A DNA stretch of 63,121 nt from Ceraceosorus guamensis (taxonomy: Eukaryota; Basidiomycota; Exobasidiomycetes; Ceraceosorales; Ceraceosoraceae), in contig NW_020290083.1 of the NCBI RefSeq assembly GCF_003144195.1, forward strand, positions 1-63,121, given 5' to 3'. Shown here piece after piece: positions 35,101 through 44,825 of the stretch; the first letter of the stretch is position 1; each line of letters starts with the position of its first letter. A program made the translations under genes and the position numbers. Below the pieces are notes generated by a model. It was not told the origin of the DNA and searched no databases. It was given only the letters and a program-made list of their open reading frames with translations.

Positions 35101-38100
35101 GTTCACAGAGGCCATCCGTCAAATCAACAAGCTAAATGAGCATGCTCTTGACCCGCAAGGTGACAACAGGCACCTGCGCATGCTTGTTCTGGATTGCAAC
35201 AAGGACTGATGTTTGGCTCAACTCCCTCAAGTAGCTGCTGAAGGCCGATGGCGAGGGGGGCAGGCTGGCAGAGGGCAGCAAGCGGAGCACCATGTTGTTG
35301 CCAATGGCAGGCATCTTGCAGCGCACCTGGCAGCTCATTCTCAAGTGCCACGCACATGAGGCAAAGTGAGCATTCAAAGAATTGACCATGCGCCTTGCTC
35401 ATCTTATCTTTGTGGGACATCTGAAGCGCATAAAGGCTTTGCAGAGATTGACGCTGTCCTTGACAAGCTTTTTGGCTAGAACGGTGACTGCAAAGGTAGG
35501 GCAACAGCTGACATTGTGGATGTGTGTGAAGGAAGGAAAGGCGAAGAAGAAGAAGTGGCTGTTTGCTGAACTGGAGGCCAACAGAGAGTCTTGGGTAACT
35601 GCCACACTGCACGCTCATAGGGGCAAGACATTGTCGTTGTTGTTGTCGTCCCCGAGGAAAAGAGGACAAGATTGGGTGACCTGGTGGGACAAAGAAGGGG
35701 TCGGGAAAGCTGGGGGTGGTGGTGTTGGAAGAGGTGCAAGGTCAGAAGGAGGAGGAACAGCCAACATTGTTGATTGTTGTGAAGAAAAGAGGCTTTGCGG
35801 AGATTGACGCTGTCCTTGACAAGCTTTTTGGCTAGTGGGTAGCAAGCGACTATCGGCCGCAGAGTTCACGTTCTCAACGTGGTCGTCCAGGACCTTGTCC
35901 CACTTGCGCTTTTGTCCGTGCAGCATGTCCTCTGTGCTCCAAAATTCAATGTCCAGGTCAACAAGACTCTGCAAGACTGAGGTGTTCCTGAGGCTCCCCA
36001 GCACTTCCACCCTATTGAGCGCAAGCCAGATTGCAGCAGCAGTCTTTGGTGCAAACTTCAATGCCCCTGCCATCCCGGGGACCTGGCTTTGTTTGTCCAC
36101 AGAGGCCAGGATGTGAACATCCTTGAGCCTGGCAAAGGATGGCAAGCTTATACACCGCAGGAAGGACCAGTCCAGCACCAGAGTCTGCAAGGCAGGCAGC
36201 TCAAGGAGTGGCATTGCTCCAATGGCCTCGTCCAACAATGTGCACTCTTTTGAAAAAGGAGCCATTGGAGTTGTTGGCAACGCTGAGTTCAAGCACCTGC
36301 ATTGACCACATCAGACACCTTGTCGAGGAGCACGGCATCGCCACCACCTTTGGCATGCAGGAGAAGCAACAACAGGTGTGGGATGGAACGGCAGGTATGC
36401 TCTACCACGTGTATCGTGCAGAGAAGCAACCAAGCAAGGCAAGAGAGGGCTCCACCTCAAAGCGAGCCAAGAAGGTGGCTTCTTCCACCAAGGGGGAGAC
36501 GACTGCCCTCGCAGACAAGACCAATGAAGCTGGTCCCTCGTGGTCCTGAGAGGGCACCTCTCTCGATGCACACCTCTCTTTCACCACCCCGGCGCAATGT
36601 GCCGCTCTACCGCCCAACTTTGAAGTCTCAGAAGGCCGGCATCTCAAGTCAGAAGGGCTCTGGCGCCGCAACAAGAGTGGTTTCTAGACAACTTGGTTGA
36701 CGAGGCGTTTGGTAGAAGAGGCCAAGCAAAGCCAAGGAGGGCTCAATGTCCAAGCAAGTCAAGAAGGTTGCTTCCACCAAGGGGGAGACGCCCTTTTTGG
36801 GCGGCAACAGGGCATCTGTGCTTGCTGACAAGACCAACAAAGCTGATCCCTTGCGCTGCTCAGGGGCAATGGCCTGTTGCAGTGACAAAGTATTGAGATC
36901 TCCTGCGTACTCAGTCACAAGACTCTAATTGTTGAAAGTTTGTCAAAGCCAATGAGCTTCTGTTTGTCCAGCTGCAGAGAGGCCCGCAATTGGACCTGCG
37001 GCTGGAGATCATAATGTGACAATTGCCAACACCCAGAGAGCTGGCTTGGCAGCATCCACATCAGAAGTACGCAAGAGATATGTTTCGAACCGCGCTAGGG
37101 GTGGAAGAGCTGCTCATCAGGACACATCTGCCTCAAACCCAACAATCATTTGCCACCGGCCAACCAGCATTGCTCCCTCATTCTGGCAACTTTGTCCTGC
37201 TCTGGTAGACGCTCTGAACGCCATGGATGCCAATGGGGACTCTCTGATGGATCCAAACAGCAGATGCCCAACACTTTGCAAGGATCCATGATTGGCCTGC
37301 CACCAAGATCACCCAGTATGTGCAAAATCACTACAGGGATGATGAGGTTGTCACACCTAGACGCCCAACGGTGATCTACAACTACATGTCCTGTCCCCCT
37401 CCTCCCCCACCAGAGGTAACGGCTTCAGCAATCAGGCGCAGTGAAGAGCAGGTGATGTCGATGCTCGACAGCCCAAATCCTGACTATGAGCTATTGCTGG
37501 ATGTTGTGGCTAGCTTGCCCAGCAGAGCTTTTGCGCCGGCGCGAGACTGGCGCCAACCTCAAAGCTGAGAACCTCTTGCTGTAGATCAATAAAAGGATGC
37601 CATGCAGGGCAATGTGAAAGGGCTGCAGACCTCAAGATACCAACATGGCCCAGATCGTATGAGCATGGTGACATGCTGACTGTCATTGACCTGATCAAAT
37701 TGCTGCCACAAATTTGGCTGAGCATCCACCCACCATCACCCCTTGGCTGGACAATCTTCATTCAAGCGCACGGGACTACCTGCATCCAACCTGGCTGGAG
37801 TCGGGCTTGACATCTTAGACAAACCAAGCAAGACTCAAGACAATCAGGTCTGAACACTTCACATCCAAGCCAGACAATAATGCGCTTTCTCACAATTTGC
37901 TTCGATACATGGCTCTGTCCAAGCAGACAAGACTCACGACACACCGTCGATGTACAGAATGCCTGCATTCTCTGTGACACATGCTGCCAACATTTGTGAC
38001 TCTGAGATAGACCCATGTATCAGTAGTCTTTGACAATGCTCTGCTGATTGTTGCAAGCTACAACAGTCACTGCCTCACACTGACACTTCTTGTTTGCTTT

Positions 38101-38790
38101 GCAAAGATGGACAAGCTTTGAGCATCCTTGACCTCCATTGCCTGCAGCTGCACAAAGTTGATGGCATTCAGGCCTCTGGTGTAGGCCCTCTTTGTGATGT
38201 TCTGCCCCATGCTGTGGAACAGCGTGTTTCACACGTCATCTGCCGGCTGTCGATTTGATCTAGCGCAACTTGCAATCCTGTGATCAGATTGCTCACTGGA
38301 ATGCAAAAAGCACTCGCCACGCTGATCTTCCCTGCAATGTAGTGGTCCTGATGCCAGATCAGGAGCACGGGCTCGGCATGGAACCCTTCCAATCCGCAGT
38401 GAAGAGGATGTAGCATAGATGCGTGCGTTCCCGTCTCCAGGACTGCCACCATCACAATGATGTGACCAAAAGCTGACGCAGCAAGAGCAGCATGGGTCTT
38501 GCTGCTCATCCAGCATGCAGCTGGTGCGGGACACGTTGACTCCAGCAACGGCCTTCTTGCTGGACTACGCTCATTGAAGAGCGATGGGGCCAAGATGGAC
38601 CAGATGGCTGGATGCTGATCTGCTTCCTTGCACAGACGGCGTTGTACCTGCAGGGATAGCGCGCGTGCACAGTCAGCAATCGTGAATGCGAGACGTCATG
38701 CGTCATGCGCATCGCGCGCACAGTCAGCAGTCTCGCAACGTGCGCGTTCACGCGCCCACAAAACCACCGCCATCACAATGATGCGACCAA
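35101..38790. other. Orphan block, second part: unassigned and broken-looking reading frames
   Basis: GC rises again and protein-like stretches appear, but I recognise no family. A minus frame ending at 35615 reads LLELPALQTLVLDWSFLRCI and LPSFARLKDVHILASVD, resembling leucine-rich repeats. The 41-bp unit encoding LAKKLVKDSVNL occurs at about 35437 and 35793. A plus frame near 37260-37568 reads HFARIHDWPATKITQYVQNH then VIYNYMSCPPPPPPEVT, with a stop just upstream. Lys-rich segments near 36460 and 36750 are diverged duplicates. Segments near 38455 and 38775 also duplicate each other. This could be decayed accessory genes or exons of genes I cannot assemble. Confidence 0.4.
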
Positions 38791-39648
38791 ATGCTGATGC
38801 GGCCAGAGCAGCATGGGCCCTGCTGGTCATCCAGCAAGCAGGCGGTGCTGGCCAAGACCGAGCGGGACGACGCTGTCCAAGGAAAGAAAGTCTCTGATCT
38901 AGCAAAGACAAACACCAAGACCAAGCGCAACACCGCACGGCAAGAGAGAAACACTGCTGAACAAGCCAGGAAAGACGCCAAGACCAAGCAGGACAATGCT
39001 AAAGCCAAGCTCACCCAGGCAATTTGCACAGAACTGCATCTGCGTTGCTCGTTGCCCCCCGTCAATAGACAGTACGAGAGGTTCGGCAGGTACTTGGAAT
39101 TGCTGGTGGACGAGAGCTCAGATGGCTGTGCCTATCAGGACGCCTTCCGTGCTCACCGTCGCACTTGGCTCACAAGCCAAGTCCCTACAGCAATCAAGGG
39201 TGGTCCTACAGCTCTCAGGGAACACTACCTCTCTTTTGTTCTCCGTCATCGCCAAAGACCATGGCCTGATGCCTTTGTTTGCGACTTTGAGCACTGCCAG
39301 GCAGTACAAAGACTTGCGACCGATGGCACAGATCCAATCTCTGGCATTCACAACAACTCTAGCAGCTGCCTTCTTGCAAAGCTGTGCTTGTCAAAGAGGG
39401 AGGGGGGCCAAGATGGTCCAGATTGCTGGATGCTGGTTGGCTTCCTTGCACAGGCATCTTTGTACCTACATGCGCACCAGTCAGCAATGGTGAATGCAAG
39501 GCATGTGCTGCACAACTCACAATCAATCAGTGATCTTTTGAGCCCATCATCTTGTGTGCCAATGCTCAAAAGCTGCAGTGACCATCAGGCAAGGGTTCAT
39601 GTCATGCTTCTTGAGCTGAACAAACAGAACGCAAAACCTCAAACTTGA
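38791..39648 (+). CDS. Hypothetical protein with N-terminal coiled coil
   Basis: Unrecognised 285-codon uninterrupted frame from ATG at 38791. Residues about 20-78 are highly charged and heptad-like (KTNTKTKRNTARQERNTAEQ, then ARKDAKTKQDNAKAKLTQAI), consistent with a coiled coil. The middle reads like a folded protein (NRQYERFGRYLELLVDESSD, HYLSFVLRHRQRPWPDAFVC). The C-terminus includes DGPDCWMLVGFLAQASLYLH, encoded by DNA that is a diverged duplicate of 38590-38700. No catalytic motif, signal peptide or membrane segment is evident. It may be a real orphan gene of this accessory block or one exon of a larger one. No function is proposed. Confidence 0.35.
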   Translation: MLMRPEQHGPCWSSSKQAVLAKTERDDAVQGKKVSDLAKTNTKTKRNTARQERNTAEQARKDAKTKQDNAKAKLTQAICTELHLRCSLPPVNRQYERFGRYLELLVDESSDGCAYQDAFRAHRRTWLTSQVPTAIKGGPTALREHYLSFVLRHRQRPWPDAFVCDFEHCQAVQRLATDGTDPISGIHNNSSSCLLAKLCLSKREGGQDGPDCWMLVGFLAQASLYLHAHQSAMVNARHVLHNSQSISDLLSPSSCVPMLKSCSDHQARVHVMLLELNKQNAKPQT

Positions 39649-41498
39649 GCCTCTTACGGTATCTGTGCGCGCTCAATAAATTGAGCCTCTTGCGGCATTT
39701 GTGCTTGAGGTGAGGAATGCGCGCCTGGAGGGTTCACAAAGGTCTTCACTTTGAACCATCTCCAGGCTTTGAGAGCGGTGATCCCAAGCACCTTGGCAAT
39801 GTCCTTGCGCAAAGCCAAGTGGAAAGCGGTAAACATCTGATGCTGCAGAGACATACCCCAGATTGTTGCCAAACCGAATTGGGCAGCTTCCATCGCAAGC
39901 AACTTGGAGATGGCAGTACCAGCCTCCTCCACAGCCAACTTAACAAGCTTCTCTGTACTTGGCAGTCTGCACTCTTGCATCAAGGGACTGCTGATGGTGT
40001 TGCATGTGCCACCTAAAGCACCAAAGAAGGCAACTCTCGACAATGTATGCTCTTCGTTGCGGCACAGATGGAGAAGTTTTACATCCCGCAACACCTCCAA
40101 AAACGCAGACTTGTCTCCTCACTGGCCACGTCGATTATGATGATTTTCTGGGCTAAAGGCACCAATGGAGTGGCTGCATCTAATTGCTCCGCTCCCTGAG
40201 CACCATAAGGCGCCGTTTGGGCTGCTTGGGATTGGATGAGGATCTGATGCACCCAAGGAATGCTGTGTGCAATGTGGCTACTCTTTGCGCCCTGCCAGGT
40301 TGCCTAGACTGCATCCTTCTACTGGTGGCTGTATCTCTGAGCTTTCGCAAAGGCCAAGCAGATGCTCAAGACAAGCAAAAATAGCCATGCTTTGCCCCCT
40401 TTTCCAAACAGCTCCTTCTGGTGTCAGCACCCCGTGCCAGAGTTCAGCCCATTTTGGTCAGTGTTCGATGCCCTGTCAATCCTCAGCAAGACCATTGTGG
40501 ACCTCACCCAGCACTGGTGCGCACTAGTCCAACCAGCGTAATGCACTCTATGCCAATTGCCAAACCACGCCGCAAGGGAGTTGACTGATTGGTGCTTCTG
40601 GGCAAAATGTGGAAGCTCAACAAGAACATGAAGAAGAAGTACGGCATGTGCAAAAGGCCTGATGTCCGTCCAGCGCTCATCGTGGAAAAGCAATGTGCTA
40701 GAGCTGACTGTGCGTCTTGTGACTCTGGAGTCAATGATCAACTCCATTGCTAAATTGCGCCTGGCAAGGCTATAGTACCAGAGATTGCTGAGCAGTTCGG
40801 CTTTCCCGAGGCTGAGGGAGAGGAGTTCGTCAAAGAGGTGACGTTGGGGCGTGATTTCAGAGTGGAATGGATCGACGTTGCCAACGGAGCCTACCCACCT
40901 GGGGACATTTCCCCAGGAATTGCCAAGAATGTCAAGTTCCCAAAGGTGGAGACTGATCGTGAACGGTTAAGCGGGAAGCTGAGGCAGGGCAGAGAGGTGT
41001 AGAGGCTTCACAAAGGTCGACGTTGCCAAACAAAGGGAACGCGTCGTCAAAGTCAGATTGTACAACATGAAGTTGCTCCAACAAATGTGGCGCGGAGCTT
41101 GAAGCGTATATTCCACGTCTTCATGACTTGCTGGTACCTTGCCGAGATTGGCGCATGCATGTCAATAGGGCGGGCACGTTTGCGTAGCAGGTTGAAGCTT
41201 CCATCTCATGGACAAGCACGGTCGCGGTAGATTTCGACTTGTTTGAACACATCGACGTAATGATACCGCGCACACAAAAGGGACCGCTTGCTTTGGTCGC
41301 GAGTGGCTTATCTGCCAAGATGTGGCCACCCGACTGTTCTGTACTCATTTCTTCAAACTTGCAAAGGAGGGCAATGCGACATCGCGACGGTTTCTAGAGT
41401 TGGCATAAATCAATGTTCGAATGTGGGTGGAGAGCGATGGCATAGCGGCTTGAGCAGAGGAGCATCTCTGGCTGGAGCGGCAGCCTGACAAATACCAT
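39649..41498. other. Orphan block, third part: unassigned frames
   Basis: Starts with a short tandem (TTGAGCCTCTTRCGGYAT, about 39650 and 39687). A minus frame from about 40103 to 39654 reads LSRVAFFGALGGTCNTISSP and ALRKDIAKVLGITALKAWRW with no ATG at its head. A minus ATG frame (40747-40424) is protein-like but unrecognised. A plus frame at about 40750-41001 is strongly protein-like (see findings). From 41002 to the TAH18 stop at 41499 I see nothing. Confidence 0.4.
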
Positions 41499-44140
41499 CT
41501 AGCTCCAGCACTCCTCTTGCCACCGCCCATCGGTAATCATGCCCTCCACGTACTCCTTCGCTTGTTGCTCCGTGTAGCCACCGCGTTCAACTGCCACTTG
41601 TTCCACCGCCTTTCTGACTCCTGATGGCATGTTGCCCGAAGAGCCAGAGATCATCACATAGCCTCCGCCCCTTCGAGCATCGGTATGGCCGTTTGACATT
41701 CCGGGTACATGTGTGGCGTGTCTGCTGGGACGCAGGGCGTCCCAGACAAGCGCGCTCTGCTCCAAAATCTTGTCTTGCACGTACGTCTTGGCACCATCCT
41801 CCGCCTCGCGCGAGGCTGCCAAAAAATACCTCAGTATCGGACTACTCTGAGCATCTTCTCCTGCGAGCTGTTTCCAGTCGTCCCTAAACAGCCAGTCCCT
41901 CTGCGAGTGTCTGCATCCCAGAAACACTAGTGTGTTGTTGGGGTCTGAATTGCGCGCTGGTAGCGACCGTACTCGCTGTTGAACCAAAGCTCGGATCGGC
42001 GCAACCCCTGTGCCAGGCCCAACAAACACGACGGGCGTCTGCGGCGACTGGGGCAGACGCAGTGTTCCACGCTTGAAACGCACCGGCAGTATTGTGCCTG
42101 AGGGGGGTGGAAAGGGCATGAGTCTTGGGTGCATCGATTGCGCAAAAAGACAGCACGTCATCCTCCTTACCTGGCTCTAATGTTTCTACCCAACGCGAGC
42201 AGACTCCTCGTCTAGGCTTATCGAGTCGCGTTCGATACTTGACGAGCGCAATTGCGAGCTCAACAATGCATTCATTAGTCTGTGCGAGGGTTGCCGTGCG
42301 AGTCAGCTCGAGGCTAAGGGGGCTCAATGCGCGCGCTCAACTCACCTCTTTGGCACAAGCGATGCTGAATTCGCGTGGACGCAAAGGGGGCAGCAGATCG
42401 AGAATGTAATCCGGCGGGATCCTGACCTCGTCAAACTCTTCGATGACCTCTGTGCAGGTCCTGCGCACTCGCATCGCATACTCGTACAGCTCATCGGCTC
42501 CCTCGTTGTGCGACTGGCCCTCCGGTGCCGATCCGCAAAACTCGTCGAGCTTCTCGCGCTGCAGACTACCCTTGGGCGCCCAATGCCGCATGACGTCAAA
42601 GAAGGACATTCTCGGCACGCTGAGGGGTGAGAGATGCCTGGTGAGTAGGGTGCGCAGCGTAACAAGCTGACCTTTGACAAAGGGAGCTGGTAGAGGTCGC
42701 TCTGCGTGCAGAGAGAGCGGGTGAGCACCGTATGCCCCGCGACTTTGGCTTTTCAATCTGCTCACCATCGCTGTCTGCTCGCATTTCAAAGAGCGTGTCC
42801 GCCGTGTCCGCCCAGCCGGCAGCATCTAGAAACCTCTGCACCTCTGCGGCAGAATTTTCTGGCTGCAGGACAGCGACGTCGCCCGTCTCGTACCTGCTGC
42901 GAGGCGAGATGATGAGCTGATCAGGCACGAGGATGATTGGCGAAATGCATCTTGACGCCGCTCACCCGAATGATCCTTCCGAGTCGTGTGCGACCAATCT
43001 GAGCAGCCTGACATCCTGAAAGTGTGTCTGCATGGTCATGCGATCATTGCGCTCCACGACGGCCTTGTGAATGCGGCTGGATGAGCTGTCGACTTGTGGT
43101 GCAGGGCTTGGCAGTTTGCTGGTGCTGGTGCTGGCTTGTGCGTTTGTGTTTGAGGATCTCACGAGCCGCAAGAGTGGAGGCAGCGGCTCATCGTCGGGGA
43201 TGAAGCTGAGGGAAGGAGACAACTGCTGCAGATAGTGCTCCTCTAGCACATCGAACAGCTGCCTTGTCCACGGATGCAGCGTACCATCGATGCTGATCAG
43301 GGGAGAGAGAGAGCATAAGCGACTATGAAGGGGGGGGGGGGAGTGTGCAGCAAGATGCGTGGGATGATGCCCACACCCACGCTCACCCGAGGTAGTGCTG
43401 ATCGTCTGCGTCTTGATGGGGCAGCAATGGGGATGCGCCAAGCTGGAGCAATCTGTTGTGCAGCATCCTTCCAGGCCAGCAGAACCTCTCGTAGCTGGAA
43501 TCGCCCAATGCCAGCGTGGCAAAGTGCGTGTCCTGCAGAATGTCGGTGGGCAGACCTGCTCGACACAAGAACTTCCAGAATGCCATGCTGCTGGCGGGAA
43601 AGTCGCCTTGACCGGTGGTGGAGATGATGAGCACGATGAGCCTCTGCTCTGGAAGAGTCAGCTGCGAAGACATTGGTGTGTGTGTGTGCGTGTGTGCGTG
43701 CGTGTGTGTGTGTGCGTGTGTGCGTGCGTGTGTGTGTGTGCGTGTGTGTGCGCGTATGTGTGTGCGGGGCATGAGCAGGCAGGCTTCGAATGATGGATGG
43801 CGCATCGCATACACGCAGCACGCAGCACGCAGCACGCGCTCACACTCACAGCACCGTAGCTCTGCACCGCCACCACCTCCACCTCCATCCTGCGCCTCCT
43901 CGCCACTCTTGCCAGCCTATGTGCCACATCCTGTGCAGTGCCCGTCTCGGTGGCATAGACGATGGTCAGCCTTCTCGGCAGTCCGAGCGCATCGTCGAGC
44001 TCCTGCTGCTGCTCCTGCTCCTGCTGGTGGTGCTGGTGGTGCTGCCCTTCCCATTGTTTCTCTTCCACCTCGAAATCTGCCTCCTGCAACGATAGCTGTT
44101 CCAGCTGCTGCGATGGGCATGATGCTTGCTGCTGCTCCAT
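41499..44140 (-). CDS. TAH18: NADPH-dependent diflavin oxidoreductase TAH18
   Basis: Passes electrons from NADPH through FAD and FMN to Dre2 in cytosolic Fe-S cluster assembly. Seen: ATG at 44140, a Gln/His-rich leader of about 50 residues, then the flavodoxin FMN loop LTIVYATETGTAQDVAHRLA. After intron 1 come IVLIISTTGQGDFPASSMAF and FATLALGDSSYERFCWPG. Middle exons give the connecting/FAD region: RYETGDVAVLQPENSA, VPRMSFFDVMRHWA, and LRPREFSIA as the flavin RxxS motif. The C-terminal NADPH domain has VVFVGPGTGVAPIRALVQQR, VFLGCRHSQRDWLFRDDW and YVMISGSSGNMPSGVRKAVE. It ends DGRWQEECWS; the near-terminal Trp is conserved in the family and stacks on FAD. Intron 1 is filled by a GT-rich microsatellite. 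First conserved gene right of the orphan block. Confidence 0.94.
43677..43762. repeat. GT-rich microsatellite in TAH18 intron 1
   Basis: About 85 bases of interrupted (GT)n/(GTGC)n, inside intron 1 just 5' (gene sense) of the acceptor for the LTLPEQRLIV exon. Confidence 0.9.
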
Positions 44141-44825
44141 GGAGGGCGTGACCTTGCGCGCGCGCCTGATCTGGACTCAAGCTTTGCGGCAGCGCGATGG
44201 TGTCGTGGGGTGGTGGTGGTGGTGTGGGTGTGGGTGATGACGAGTCGCGTTGTGAAGGGGATGTGGGCGCGTGTTGAAGTGGAGGAACGGTCGGAGTGTG
44301 AGCGTGAGTCGTGAGTCGTGAGTCGTGAGTGTGCATGGCATGGCGTGGCCCGATGATGTGTGTATATGTAATCACGAATCCGCGAATCGAATCTTGAATC
44401 GAAAATCAAGCATTCAAGATTCACGATTGGTGATTCTTCATTGATTTTGATTTCCCTTTTGACGCGGGCGAAAGCGATGTCACGTGATTCTTGCTTTGAC
44501 CGTCGGCCATGATCGGTGCCGTAAAGCCGATCGAGCTGACGGACGGCGGGCTGTGCGCAGATGTGCTCGCGGCATAGCGGCATCGGCATCGGCATCGGCG
44601 TCTTAAGTGAATCACAATGAATCGTTGAATGCAACAAACACGTCGCGAGCATCCTCATATCATCCTCCGCCTTCCTTCCCTCCCCCTTTCCCCCCTCACT
44701 CATCCTCACCAAGCCAAACCAATAACACGCCGCTCACTCACCAACAACGCTGCGCTGTGCTGCGCTGTGCTGTGCTGTGCTGTGCGAGGAGACAAGGCAG
44801 CCAAATATCCACAGAAAACAGGGAC
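44141..44825. promoter_or_regulatory. Divergent intergenic region, TAH18 and MFS transporter
   Basis: 685 bp between divergent start codons. It includes tandem GTGAGTC words (44303-44330), a stretch of paired ATTCACGA/TCTTGAAT words (44372-44445), a (GGCATC)n tract (about 44577-44600) and (GCTGT)n-like units (about 44751-44785). Confidence 0.5.

Noticed and set aside
43514-43835. Thr/His-rich protein encoded by the GT-rich tract
   Set aside because: It is the translation of a microsatellite lying in TAH18 intron 1.
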